This document shows, one piece after another, positions 26,347-34,960 of a stretch of 64,000 nucleotides of DNA. The DNA lies in assembly GCF_051013375.1 (NCBI RefSeq), contig NZ_CP142125.1; one strand, written 5' to 3'. The first letter of the stretch is position 1; each line of letters begins with the position of its first letter. The position numbers and the translations under genes were made by a program. This stretch comes from Kordia algicida. GTDB lineage: Bacteria; Bacteroidota; Bacteroidia; Flavobacteriales; Flavobacteriaceae. The notes beneath the pieces are model-generated. The model saw only the letters and a program-made list of their open reading frames with translations, ran no database searches and was not told the DNA's origin.

Positions 26347-26820
26347 ATGGCCTTAAATATATTAGGACTTGATGTCCAAAAAACAGAAGATTTGGTAAAC
26401 GATTTAAATGTTTTATTAGCAAACTTTCAGGTATATTATCAAAATTTACGCGGAATTCACTGGAACATAAAAGGAAAAGGATTTTTTGAGCTACACACTA
26501 AGTTTGAAGAATTGTACAACGATTCACAAATAAAAATCGATGAAATCGCAGAGCGTGTGTTAACACTTGGTGGCGAACCTTTACATACGTTTGAAGACTA
26601 TATTGCCAACGCAAAAGTTCCTGTAGGAAAGCACATTTCTAAAGATGAAAAAGCAGTAGCGTTGATTGTTTCTTCAATTTCAGAATTGTTAAAATTGGAA
26701 AGAACGTTACTAGACAAAGCTGGTGACGCGAATGATGAAGGAACAAATGCTATGATGAGCGATTTGATTTCTGAGCAAGAAAAGACTGTTTGGATGATGA
26801 ATGCTTGGTTGGGGAAGTAG
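26347..26820 (+). CDS. dps: Dps ferritin-like DNA-protection protein
   Basis: A 157-residue member of the Dps/ferritin family; it oxidises and stores iron using peroxide and protects DNA. The inter-subunit ferroxidase residues are present: His38 and His50 (IHWNIKGKGFFELH), Asp65 and Glu69 (KIDEIAER), with the exact spacing of other Dps proteins. It is divergent from oxyR and is a predicted OxyR target. A terminator follows at 26898. Confidence 0.96.
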   Translation: MALNILGLDVQKTEDLVNDLNVLLANFQVYYQNLRGIHWNIKGKGFFELHTKFEELYNDSQIKIDEIAERVLTLGGEPLHTFEDYIANAKVPVGKHISKDEKAVALIVSSISELLKLERTLLDKAGDANDEGTNAMMSDLISEQEKTVWMMNAWLGK

Positions 26821-26825
26821 TTTTT

Positions 26826-26853
26826 TGAGTTATGAGTTATGAGTTGTGAGTAA
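26826..26853. repeat. TGAGTTA tandem repeat
   Basis: Four imperfect 7-bp units (TGAGTTA, TGAGTTA, TGAGTTG, TGAGTAA) immediately downstream of dps. Low complexity, no function seen. Confidence 0.7.
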
Positions 26854-26897
26854 ATCTCGCTAGCTCGATTTTTGACTTCTTAGAAATTATAAAATGC

Positions 26898-26927
26898 AAA
26901 AGCGATCATGTTTAGTGATCGCTTTTT
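26898..26927 (+). terminator. terminator of dps
   Basis: Stem AAAAGCGATCA / TGATCGCTTTT with a 7-nt loop followed by T residues. Confidence 0.85.
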
Positions 26928-26966
26928 CTAATTTTTGATAGTTAGTAATTAAGGTATAAAATTGGA

Positions 26967-27395
26967 TTAAAGAATGATATTTAAAGTAACATCTTTATCG
27001 GCTACCATAAACTTAGAAGGATCAAATTGTGGTGGTCCATAACTCATTGGATTATTAGACATTCCGTAATCTTCTTTTGGCATACCGTTTTCTTCAAAAT
27101 CCATACGTCCGTTGTCGTTTTCGTCATGAACACAACTAATAGCATACGCTCCTTTTGGAACATTGGTAAACGTAACTTTCACTGTATTACCTTCAATAGT
27201 ACTTCCTGTTGCTTGGATTGGTTTTTTCTTCATAAACGTATCTTCTGTATGTAAAGCGAACAACATTTTACCTTTGTTGTTTTTGATTTTATCAACGGTA
27301 ACCGTAATAGTTACACCTTCTTCTGAAGTTGTTGTTTGTGCTGTTGCTGTAAAAAGACCTGTAAAGAAAACTGCGATTAAAAGTAAATTTTTCAT
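26967..27395 (-). CDS. DUF2141 exported protein
   Basis: A 142-residue exported protein: signal peptide MKNLLLIAVFFTGLFTATAQ, then a beta-sandwich DUF2141 domain (VTVDKIKNNKGKMLFALH, VTFTNVPKGAYAISCVHDEN, DNGRMDFEENGMPKEDYG). The DENDNGRMD stretch is a likely calcium-type acidic loop of the family. The molecular role is unknown. Its promoter at 27472-27542 has the same LytTR-type direct repeats as the TonB-dependent receptor and the kinase operon, so it probably belongs to the same regulon. Confidence 0.92.
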   Translation of the reverse strand: MKNLLLIAVFFTGLFTATAQTTTSEEGVTITVTVDKIKNNKGKMLFALHTEDTFMKKKPIQATGSTIEGNTVKVTFTNVPKGAYAISCVHDENDNGRMDFEENGMPKEDYGMSNNPMSYGPPQFDPSKFMVADKDVTLNIIL

Positions 27396-27437
27396 AATTG
27401 AGATTGTTTTATTGATTAATGATTTATTCTTTTGATA

Positions 27438-27459
27438 ACACTGAGCGGAGCCGAAGTGT
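27438..27459. repeat. 22-bp dispersed repeat, copy A
   Basis: ACACTGAGCGGAGCCGAAGTGT is the exact reverse complement of 63607-63628. It lies in the leader between the DUF2141 promoter and its ATG. Its ends ACACT/AGTGT are themselves inverted. Confidence 0.85.
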
Positions 27460-27471
27460 TGTTTGATGATT

Positions 27472-27542
27472 CAAAAGTCCATATAAACCTGAAATCTGCA
27501 TAAAAAAAGATACCTAACTGTAATTTTTTGAGGATGAATTGT
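27472..27542 (-). promoter_or_regulatory. LytTR-type site and promoter of the DUF2141 gene
   Basis: On the minus strand ACAATTCAT (27534-27542) and ACAGTTAGG (27513-27521) are direct repeats 21 bp apart. Then come 33 nt and the -7 box GACTTTTG (27472-27479). ACAGTTAGG fits the published LytTR half-site consensus. Layout and distances are identical to two other promoters in the window. Confidence 0.75.
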
Positions 27543-27600
27543 AAAAAAGTTACTAAAAAAAGTTTGAATGTATTTTTGAACCGCATCTAAAATATATTGC

Positions 27601-27667
27601 AAAAAAAAGCTGTCTGTTAAATATGGTCAAATCTAATTTGGAATTTCTATACTTTACAGACAGCTTT
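27601..27667 (-). terminator. terminator after the Gly-Gly peptide gene
   Basis: On the minus strand AAAGCTGTCTGT pairs with ACAGACAGCTTT across a loop of about 40 nt, followed by T residues. It lies about 30 nt past the stop of the peptide gene at 27694, which supports that gene. Confidence 0.75.
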
Positions 27668-27693
27668 CGCTTACGATGAATTATGTAGAATGT

Positions 27694-27846
27694 TTAATAA
27701 GCGCACATCCAACCGCCAATGCATTTTCCACCAGGACAATCGCTATCATTGTTACAGAATGGCGGATGATTACCTCCAGCAATTGTTTTTTGTGTTGATT
27801 TGTCAATCAATTTTGTTCCAGAAAGGTTTGTGATGTTTTTTAACAT
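27694..27846 (-). CDS. Gly-Gly leader, cysteine-rich peptide precursor
   Basis: A 50-residue precursor. Residues 1-25 (MLKNITNLSGTKLIDKSTQK then TIAGG) match the Bacteroidota double-glycine leader type (hydrophobic MLKNI start, LxG, K-x2-QK-xIxGG). Cleavage after GG would release a 25-residue core, NHPPFCNNDSDCPGGKCIGG followed by WMCAY, with four cysteines (31, 37, 42, 48). Such leaders direct export by peptidase-containing ABC transporters, or precede modified peptides. No transporter or modifying enzyme is in the window, so it is an orphan. A terminator follows it. The call rests on leader pattern and composition; function is unknown. Confidence 0.82.
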   Translation of the reverse strand: MLKNITNLSGTKLIDKSTQKTIAGGNHPPFCNNDSDCPGGKCIGGWMCAY

Positions 27847-28467
27847 AATATAGATTGTTTTGTATTAATAATTCAAAACTTAATGTAAATAAATTAGTTG
27901 TCAGTTGCTTACGGGAAAGCCTTACAAATTGTAAAGTTAGTTTTTGAACTACTATAACATCAAAACAGCATTGTTTCTTTTTGGTAGTAAGCGTCTTAAA
28001 AAATACAGAAGAACAGTTTTCGGGAACTTTCTCAAAAAATGAAGCGTCTATATAAATAGAATGAAGTTTACAACTGTAAAGAATTGATTCGGTTTTTTGT
28101 TCACATTTATGATTCAATTCCATTCAGTAATTCCTGTAGACTTAGTTAGTTTAATTGTTTGGGTTAAGAAAACTCAGTTGAAGAACGGAGTTTCATCATG
28201 CACTACAAAAAATTCAATTTACCATGAATTTTACCTGATGTGCTGTATGTATTACGGAGAAAAGCGGACTTAATAGGTTCGCTTTTTTGTTTGTACGAAA
28301 AATGATAAGGAGTTTTCAGTACCTGATCTTTATGTATTTAAATTTTAAATCTTTTATTTATGATTCTGAATTTCATTTCTGCTAATTAAAAAACGTACAA
28401 GCTTACTATTAAGTATATGTTTAGTAACTTAGCTAATAATCAATCAAAGCATAAAAGCCAAAACCGC
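27847..28467. other. intergenic region upstream of the peptide gene
   Basis: A 621-bp gap between the peptide gene and the VOC gene. It must hold the minus-strand promoter of the peptide, though no clear TAnnTTTG box is found. Two open frames (27803-28123 minus, 28109-28273 plus) look like chance ORFs. A terminator-like hairpin lies at 28260-28288, so a short plus-strand transcript may end there. Confidence 0.6.
28260..28288 (+). terminator. terminator-like hairpin with no clear gene upstream
   Basis: Stem AAAGCGGAC / GTTCGCTTT (one G-U pair), 7-nt loop, then a T run. There is no confident plus-strand gene before it. Confidence 0.65.
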
Positions 28468-28956
28468 ATGATAAAAGGACTGTATGAAACTCACTTATTT
28501 GTAGAAAATCTTGAACGGTCAATTAAATTTTACTCAAAAGTACTTGAGTTAAAACAATGTCGTTATGGCGCAGAACGCAGAACAGCTTTTTTTTGGATAG
28601 GGAACGACAAACAATTTATGCTTGGCTTGTGGGAGAAACCAAAAGAGGAAATTGACATTAGACACTTTGCCTTTCAATGCGAACCTGAATGGATTCTAAA
28701 CGAGTCGGTTGCATTCTTAAAATCACACAATATAACATGTTATAACTTTTTAGAAGATAATCATGAAAAACCAATGGTATTTTGTTGGTTGCCAGCGATA
28801 TCTATTTACTTCAATGACCCAGACGGACACGAACTCGAATTTATCGGAATATTGCCTGGCACGACCAAATCAAACGATGAAAAACGTGTCGTTTCCTATG
28901 ATAAATGGCTTCAAATAAAAGATAATCGCAAAAAACTCTTATCAACTAGAATTTAA
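28468..28956 (+). CDS. VOC/glyoxalase-family protein
   Basis: The start at 28468 (MIKGLYETHLFVENLERSIK) is chosen because the family begins here; upstream ATG at 28417 adds 17 polar residues. The 162-residue protein has two beta-alpha-beta-beta-beta units: THLFVENLERSIKFYSKVLEL and the later IYFNDPDGHELEFIG. Candidate metal ligands are His9 near the first strand and the Glu in HELEFIG. It resembles bleomycin-resistance or fosfomycin-type VOC proteins, but the substrate is unknown. Confidence 0.88.
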   Translation: MIKGLYETHLFVENLERSIKFYSKVLELKQCRYGAERRTAFFWIGNDKQFMLGLWEKPKEEIDIRHFAFQCEPEWILNESVAFLKSHNITCYNFLEDNHEKPMVFCWLPAISIYFNDPDGHELEFIGILPGTTKSNDEKRVVSYDKWLQIKDNRKKLLSTRI

Positions 28957-28995
28957 TCATTGATTGCTAAAAACAAAAACAAAAACAAAACAAAA

Positions 28996-29478
28996 ATGAA
29001 AAAGCAGTTTATTTACTTCGTTCTTTTACTAGCAATACCGTTTTCTATGCTAAGTCAAACCCATATAGATATTGAGGATGTGGAAGTAGAAGAAGAAGGA
29101 AGCTTTGATCCAAAAAAAGCTGTGGTTCCTTTTGCTGTGGTCACGGAAGCACCAAGATTTAGGAAATGTAAAAAAATAACTGGAAAAGAACTCAAAGAAT
29201 GCTTTGAAAAAACATTGGATGCATACATTTCAAAAACCCTTGTCTATCCCAAAGAATATAAAACAGAAGCCATTGAAACAAAAGTATATGTTATTTTCAA
29301 TATTGATAGAGAAGGTAAAATTGTTAAAATACGCACCAGATCTAAGCGTAAAGACAAAGAACTGTTTGAAAAAGAAGCCATTCGCGTTATCAGTAATATT
29401 CCAAAGTTAAAACCTGCCCGACAGAAAGGAGAAAAAGTAACTGTTAGTTACAGTAAAGTAATTTATTTTTCTTTATGA
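28996..29478 (+). CDS. TonB C-terminal domain protein
   Basis: The start at 28996 (MKKQFIYFVLLLAIPFSM) gives a clean signal peptide; upstream in-frame residues are Asn/Lys repeats from A-rich DNA. The 160-residue exported protein ends in a TonB C-terminal-like domain (about 70-160: YISKTLVYPKEYKTEAIETK, VYVIFNIDREGKIVKI, AIRVISNIPKLKPARQKGEK). There is no N-terminal membrane anchor or Pro-rich spacer, so it is a secreted TonB-like domain protein rather than the energy transducer. Confidence 0.85.
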   Translation: MKKQFIYFVLLLAIPFSMLSQTHIDIEDVEVEEEGSFDPKKAVVPFAVVTEAPRFRKCKKITGKELKECFEKTLDAYISKTLVYPKEYKTEAIETKVYVIFNIDREGKIVKIRTRSKRKDKELFEKEAIRVISNIPKLKPARQKGEKVTVSYSKVIYFSL

Positions 29479-29553
29479 GTAAATCAATAATGCATACAAC
29501 TAGGTAATCATGAAAAATCAAATTGTATATATCCAATCTTTATATTCACAGAA

Positions 29554-30408
29554 ATGAATAAAAGTCTTTATCCAGACGAAAAAACACCTTTATTAGCACA
29601 TTTTTCTGAATATGATAGTGTTTACATAGGTTTAATACCATTCTTTAAGGTTGATAAAAAAGATCATCATACCAATAGTTCTAAAAAAATAATTTCCTTT
29701 GAAGAAGCTCAGAAGGAAGATGAAATATTTGAAAACATACAGAATCATTCCAATATGACCATTTATGTGTCTAACGAAGATTATCCAAGTGATGAAGAAA
29801 TTATTGAAAATGGAAATGTCGTCACTTGGGAAGAAATAATTTCGAATACGAAACTAGAAAATTATAAAGAACTTAATAAAGCGTTGATGACTTCTATTGG
29901 TGCGTTTCATAAAAAATTACAACGAAAAGATTTATTGGAATTACTGAACCAATATGCAGAAAAAGAAAATATTTGGAATCCAACCGAAGGTATGTTTGAC
30001 TATTTTACGAAATCATCAATTTTTAACTTGTTGACAGCCGCAGGAATTACCAAAATTGAAACGGAAGATGAATTCTGTGAAAACAAAAGTACGCTTGATT
30101 TAAAAACTTTGAATAAGACTGATTTTTGTGAACAAGTTGATACTAGAGATTATTATATTTACACGAAAAACAAATCAATATTTTTTGCAATTGGTTGGGA
30201 TTTCTTCTTTTTCTTCATTGCAATAGACGAATCTAAGTTTTCAAAAAAGCTGATTGAAAGTCATTTTGAAGGATTTTGGGCAGATGAAAAAACTACTCAT
30301 TTGTGGACTTGGGAAGAAGGTGAGATTGACCGAATACTAAATTCGAATAAAACAGCAAATAGCAATAAAAGTACTCTTTGGACAAAGCTGAAAAGATTGT
30401 GGTCTTGA
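29554..30408 (+). CDS. hypothetical protein, possibly DUF2711-like
   Basis: A 284-residue soluble protein without signal or membrane segment. It has an acidic middle with ALMTSIGAFHKKLQRKDLLE and GMFDYFTKSSIFNLLTAAGI, then aromatic-rich strands (FAIGWDFFFFFIAIDESKF) and an HLWTWEEGE segment. From memory this resembles DUF2711 proteins, but the match is uncertain. It is followed after 23 bases by a short repeat-protein gene. Confidence 0.65.
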   Translation: MNKSLYPDEKTPLLAHFSEYDSVYIGLIPFFKVDKKDHHTNSSKKIISFEEAQKEDEIFENIQNHSNMTIYVSNEDYPSDEEIIENGNVVTWEEIISNTKLENYKELNKALMTSIGAFHKKLQRKDLLELLNQYAEKENIWNPTEGMFDYFTKSSIFNLLTAAGITKIETEDEFCENKSTLDLKTLNKTDFCEQVDTRDYYIYTKNKSIFFAIGWDFFFFFIAIDESKFSKKLIESHFEGFWADEKTTHLWTWEEGEIDRILNSNKTANSNKSTLWTKLKRLWS

Positions 30409-30431
30409 AGATACTTGTTTAAAAAAATACT

Positions 30432-30763
30432 ATGAAAAAACTAATCATCATACTGTTGTTTGTAATTCCAGGTTTCTTATGTAGTCAAATAAAAGATGCT
30501 ATTGGAACTGTGTATTATCAACAAAACAATTCAATTTATACCATTTTTAGCAATCAGAAGAATACTTTAATCGGACAAAAAGGAATTGAATATCGCGAAG
30601 GGAAAACAGCATCAAATGTGGCAAAAGTATTTGGCTCATTATATTATCCTGAAGCAATACCATTTATGTGATGTACGCAGATTCTAGCGGAACACTTATT
30701 GGACAAAAAGGACTAGATTACCGCGAAGGGAAAACTGTGAATTAAGCGTTTGGTGATTTCTAA
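30432..30763 (+). pseudogene. exported two-repeat protein, frame broken
   Basis: The open frame 30432-30671 encodes a signal peptide (MKKLIIILLFVIPGFLCSQ) and one repeat (GTVYYQQNNSIYTIFSNQKN, then TLIGQKGIEYREGKT) and stops at PFM. Another frame continues with MYADSSGTLIGQKGLDYREG KTVN, which is the second repeat (GSLYYPEAIPF before it). The local sequence ATGTGATGTA suggests a small duplication; removing five bases would restore the frame. A TAA at 30743 is followed by AFGDF and a second stop at 30761, so a nonsense change (AAA to TAA) is also possible. The function is unknown. Confidence 0.65.
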
Positions 30764-30885
30764 AAATTAGATCTTTTGAAATGTGGTAAATGATGTATAC
30801 ATTTCCCGCTTTTTCGTTATTTTTATTAAAATATTTTTTGGGAGTCATTAAAAAAAATGAAAAACAATATACTAAATCAGAAATA

Positions 30886-32958
30886 ATGACAAAAAATACT
30901 TTATTTATTATAATTATCTTAACCACACTATTTACAACGCAAGCTCAAGAAGATTCGTATCTATGGTTAGAAGATGTCGACAGCGAAAAATCATTAGCGT
31001 TTGTCAATAAACAAAATAAAATAACTGAAGATAAATTAAGTAGCATACCTGAATATCAAGGTATTTATGAAAAATCATTGGAAATATTTAATTCTACAGA
31101 TGGCATTGTGTATCCTTCAACTTATGGCGAATTTGTATATAATTTTTGGAAGGATGAAAATCACGTCAGAGGAATATGGAGAAGAAGTCCAAAATCAAAA
31201 TATCTAGAAGGAAATCCAACATGGGAAACGTTATTTGATTTAGATGAGATGTCTAAAACTGATGGTGTAAAATGGGTCTATAATGGCTCGAATGGTTTAT
31301 ATCCAGATTACAATCGATTTATAATTTACCTCTCAAAAGGTGGCAGTGACGCATCTATTAAAAGAGAATTTGATGTGAAGACAAAGACGTTTATAGATGA
31401 TGGTTTCTATGTTCCAGAATCTAAAGGCGGTGTAAGTTATGTAGATAAGAATACCTTGATTATATCTTCCGATTTTGGTGAAAATACCCTGACTACTTCT
31501 GGATATCCAAGACAAGTGAAACTCTGGAAAAGAGGAACGTTATTAAAAGATGCTACACTTCTGTACGAAGGAGAAGTAGATGATATTGGGGTATCTGGAT
31601 ATGTACTTCGAGATAATGAAATGGAGTATAAATGTGTTGTGCGTTACGTTTCTAGAACAGATATTTCTTATATTATATTGGTAGAGAATCAGCAAATAAA
31701 ATTAGATATTCCAAGTGATACGTATCCTGAAAATCTTATAAACAATCAGTTAATTTTGAGATTGCAATCAGATTGGAATGTTAATAATAAAATTTATAAA
31801 CAAGGTTCGCTCATCAGTTTAAACTTCACAGAATTACTGAAAGGAAAAAAACAGGTTCAATTAATTATTCAACCAGATGAACTATCAAGTATAGAAGGAG
31901 TTTCAAAAACAAAAAATAAACTTCTCGTAAACTTACTTCACAATGTAAACAGTGAATTATTTATATATTCTTATGTGAATAATAAATGGATTGGTAAAAA
32001 AGTGAATGCACCTGATTTTGGTAGAATTTCTATTACTGATTTGAGTCTATCATCCGATGAATATTTTTTCACATATAGCAACTTCTTAACTCCAACAACG
32101 TTATACATTGCGAATGCGAAAACAAATACGATAAGTCCTTTTAAATCGCTTACACCTTATTTTGATAGTGATAAATACAAAGTCAATCAATTTATGTCAA
32201 CATCAAAAGATGGAACACAAATACCGTATTTTGTAGTATCATCTAAAGATATGAAAACTGATGGAAGTAATCCTACGTTGCTTTATGCCTATGGCGGTTT
32301 TGAAATATCACAACGACCATTTTATTCTGCTACTTTCGGAACGTCGTGGTTAGATAATGGGGGCGTATTTGTACTAGCTAACATTCGTGGAGGTGGCGAA
32401 TTTGGACCAAAATGGCATCAAGCAGGATTAAAAGAAAAACGACAAAATGTTTTTGATGATTTTTATTCCGTAGCAGAAGATTTAATAACAAAAAAAATTA
32501 CCTCTCCAAAACATTTAGGTATTATGGGAGGAAGTAATGGTGGATTATTAGTTGGTGTAGCCTTTACGCAAAGACCTGACTTATATAATGCAGTCGTATG
32601 CCAAGCTCCATTACTAGACATGCAACGCTATAATAAGTTACTTGCTGGCGCTAGTTGGATTGATGAATATGGAAATCCTGATATTCCAGAAGAATGGGCA
32701 TATATTAAAAAATATTCTCCGTATCATAACTTAAAAAAGAATGTAGCATATCCTGAAGTATTCTTTTATACTTCAACTCGTGATGACCGTGTGCATCCAG
32801 CGCATGCGAGAAAAATGGCAGCAAAAATGATTGATATGGGATATCCAGTCTATTACTACGAAAATATTGAAGGTGGTCATGGCGGTTCGTCAACAAATAA
32901 GCAAAGTGCAAAAGCTAATGCAATGCGATTTTCATATTTACTAATGAAATTAAAATAG
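30886..32958 (+). CDS. prolyl oligopeptidase family serine peptidase
   Basis: The start at 30886 (MTKNTLFIIIILTTLFTTQA) provides the signal peptide; an upstream ATG at 30790 adds 32 residues from A/T-rich DNA. The 690-residue exported S9A peptidase cuts short peptides after proline. It has an N-terminal beta-propeller (about 60-420) and a C-terminal alpha/beta-hydrolase domain with Ser550 (GGSNGG), Asp633/634 (TRDDRVHP) and His665 (GGHGG). Length is normal. It is periplasmic or secreted. Confidence 0.95.
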   Translation: MTKNTLFIIIILTTLFTTQAQEDSYLWLEDVDSEKSLAFVNKQNKITEDKLSSIPEYQGIYEKSLEIFNSTDGIVYPSTYGEFVYNFWKDENHVRGIWRRSPKSKYLEGNPTWETLFDLDEMSKTDGVKWVYNGSNGLYPDYNRFIIYLSKGGSDASIKREFDVKTKTFIDDGFYVPESKGGVSYVDKNTLIISSDFGENTLTTSGYPRQVKLWKRGTLLKDATLLYEGEVDDIGVSGYVLRDNEMEYKCVVRYVSRTDISYIILVENQQIKLDIPSDTYPENLINNQLILRLQSDWNVNNKIYKQGSLISLNFTELLKGKKQVQLIIQPDELSSIEGVSKTKNKLLVNLLHNVNSELFIYSYVNNKWIGKKVNAPDFGRISITDLSLSSDEYFFTYSNFLTPTTLYIANAKTNTISPFKSLTPYFDSDKYKVNQFMSTSKDGTQIPYFVVSSKDMKTDGSNPTLLYAYGGFEISQRPFYSATFGTSWLDNGGVFVLANIRGGGEFGPKWHQAGLKEKRQNVFDDFYSVAEDLITKKITSPKHLGIMGGSNGGLLVGVAFTQRPDLYNAVVCQAPLLDMQRYNKLLAGASWIDEYGNPDIPEEWAYIKKYSPYHNLKKNVAYPEVFFYTSTRDDRVHPAHARKMAAKMIDMGYPVYYYENIEGGHGGSSTNKQSAKANAMRFSYLLMKLK

Positions 32959-33038
32959 CGCGCATATTGATTATTACCAATTCTCCCAAACTAACGCAAA
33001 TTTCCAACTCGTACTCATAAACAAACTAAAAAAATACC

Positions 33039-33578
33039 TTGAGTTTAAAAGAAAAATTAGATAAAATAAATTCTGAAATCGAAAAGGGACTGAAGTTCAA
33101 AGCGACTGATAGGTTGCGAAATTTGATTCAAGAAAATCCAAATGAGCTAGAATTGAGGAACAAACTAGCTGAACTTTATTATGAAAGCGGATTTCTGGAT
33201 GCTGCAGGAAAATATTGGATTCTTACGGAGCCTACCGATGAACGAATTAAAGAATGTGTAGCTATGTATGAGCAATCAGTAAATTATTCTGGATATCAAA
33301 TTTTACAGGAACTTGTATTTCGTGGCGATAAATCTAAACTTTCTGAGTTTGCTCAAAAAAAGTTGTCAGAATTGGAGTCCGATAGTAAAAAGAAAGTAGA
33401 TTACATTCCTAAGTTTAGTGCAAAAAATAATAAAAAAAGATATAAAAAAGGAATTTCAAAATCAACGCTCAAAGAAAAACTAATTACTTCTCTCATTATT
33501 GGAATCTTGATATTTTTGGCAATTTGCTCCATTATTGGAGTGATAACTGTAGTAAAAAGTTTCTTTGGAATGTTGTAG
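33039..33578 (+). CDS. DUF6584-like protein, TTG start
   Basis: A 179-residue protein. TTG at 33039 (MSLKEKLDKINSEIEKG) is the best start because no ATG precedes the conserved region. The N-terminal about 110 residues resemble the DUF6584 tetratricopeptide-like module (KATDRLRNLIQENPNELELR, NKLAELYYESGFLDAAGKYW, ILTEPTDERIKECVAMYEQS). The C-terminus has a Lys-rich linker and one transmembrane helix (about 150-172), so it is tail-anchored. Function unknown. Confidence 0.78.
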   Translation: MSLKEKLDKINSEIEKGLKFKATDRLRNLIQENPNELELRNKLAELYYESGFLDAAGKYWILTEPTDERIKECVAMYEQSVNYSGYQILQELVFRGDKSKLSEFAQKKLSELESDSKKKVDYIPKFSAKNNKKRYKKGISKSTLKEKLITSLIIGILIFLAICSIIGVITVVKSFFGML

Positions 33579-33586
33579 ATAGAGTA

Positions 33587-34954
33587 TTACACCATCCCAC
33601 GAGCTTTCATTTCCAAATACTTATTAATCGTGTCAATCGTTAAATTTTCTGGAGTTGTGAGAATAGAGTAGATTCCGTATTTCTTTAATTCGTTGACAAT
33701 TAAGCGTTTTTCGAAGGAGAATTTTTCAGCAATTACTTTGTCGTATGCTTCCTGAATTGTGGTTGCTTCTTCGTTTATCAATTCGTCTAACTCTGTGTTT
33801 TTGAAGAAAATAACGACCAATAAATGACTTTTGGCAATTCCTTTTAAGTAGGGAAGTTGTCGGTTTAAAGCGTCCATTGTTTCAAAATTTGTATACAACA
33901 AAATCAGGCTTCGGTGTTTGATATTTCGTTTGATATCTGCGTACAATCTTCCAAAATCTGATTCAAAGAAATCGGTGTCTACATTATAAAGCGATTCTAA
34001 AATCATGCTCATTTGCGCACTTCGTTTCTCCGCAACCACCATATTTTCCACTTTCTTGGAAAATGTAAACATTCCAGCTTTGTCTTGCTTTTTCAGAATC
34101 ACATTACTCATCACCAAGGTTGCATTAATCGCATAATCCAACAAACTCAATTCGTTGAACGGCATTTTCATCACACGACCTTTGTCAATCACAGAATATA
34201 CAGGTTGTGATTTCTCATCTTGATACTGATTTACCATCAATTGATTGCGTTTGGCAGTCGCTTTCCAATTGATCGTTCGTAAATCGTCGCCCGTTACATA
34301 TTCCTTAATTTGCTCAAATTCCATAGTATGTCCAATACGACGAATCTTTTTGATTCCGTACATCGTCAAATTGTTACTAATGGCGAGCAATTCGTACTTT
34401 TTAAGCTGTAAAAATGCAGGATAAGTTGGCACCATCACTTCATTGTCGAAAAAGAAACGACGCGAAACCAATCCTAAAATAGACATTACATATACATTCA
34501 GTTTTCCAAATTTATATTCGCCACGCTCTGTTGGACGCAACATATATTTCAATTCAGAAACGCTCGATGCTTTTATTTTTTTCTCTATAGAAAAGTCACG
34601 TACCTGAAACTGTTCAGGGATTTCGTCAATGATTTTGGTGTAAATCGCAAACGTGTAATAATTTTCCAATCGCAAAAAAACTTCATTTTCGTCACCATTT
34701 GAGAATTTTTCTGGCGCTTGCCTTTTGGCAACAATTCCTGTTCTGGTCAGATATAAAATGATAATATCTAGAAAGGTAAATGTTAAGAAAATTAGCAATA
34801 ATAATTTCGATACGTAAAAGAATCTTGGAAAAATAAAGCTCACAATAAAGCATACAATAATAGCCAAACACACGTAAAAGAAACGGTTTTGGAGATATAA
34901 TGATTTAAAAAAGCTTTTAACTAATTGCACGAGCTTGCTGTTTTTTAAAAACAA
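33587..34954 (-). CDS. DUF58 domain protein
   Basis: A 455-residue protein with two N-terminal transmembrane helices (about 25-65) and a beta-rich middle, then the DUF58 core (EFEQIKEYVTGDDLRTINWK, ATAKRNQLMVNQYQDEKSQP) and a vWA-like C-terminal domain (YSVIDKGRVMK continuing into alternating strands). DUF58 proteins are partners of MoxR ATPases. It is the last gene of the six-gene MoxR operon, 6 bases after moxR. Confidence 0.93.
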   Translation of the reverse strand: MFLKNSKLVQLVKSFFKSLYLQNRFFYVCLAIIVCFIVSFIFPRFFYVSKLLLLIFLTFTFLDIIILYLTRTGIVAKRQAPEKFSNGDENEVFLRLENYYTFAIYTKIIDEIPEQFQVRDFSIEKKIKASSVSELKYMLRPTERGEYKFGKLNVYVMSILGLVSRRFFFDNEVMVPTYPAFLQLKKYELLAISNNLTMYGIKKIRRIGHTMEFEQIKEYVTGDDLRTINWKATAKRNQLMVNQYQDEKSQPVYSVIDKGRVMKMPFNELSLLDYAINATLVMSNVILKKQDKAGMFTFSKKVENMVVAEKRSAQMSMILESLYNVDTDFFESDFGRLYADIKRNIKHRSLILLYTNFETMDALNRQLPYLKGIAKSHLLVVIFFKNTELDELINEEATTIQEAYDKVIAEKFSFEKRLIVNELKKYGIYSILTTPENLTIDTINKYLEMKARGMV

Positions 34955-34960
34955 TACTAT

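Noticed and set aside
27803..28123. A 106-codon minus-strand open frame upstream of the Gly-Gly peptide gene
   Set aside because: It overlaps the peptide gene in another frame, its composition (many Cys/Lys/Phe/Leu) looks random, and no domain or homolog is recognised.
28109..28273. A 54-codon plus-strand open frame ending in a terminator-like hairpin
   Set aside because: No signal peptide, domain or leader is visible; the composition is irregular and the stop lies in the hairpin loop. Kept only as a note.
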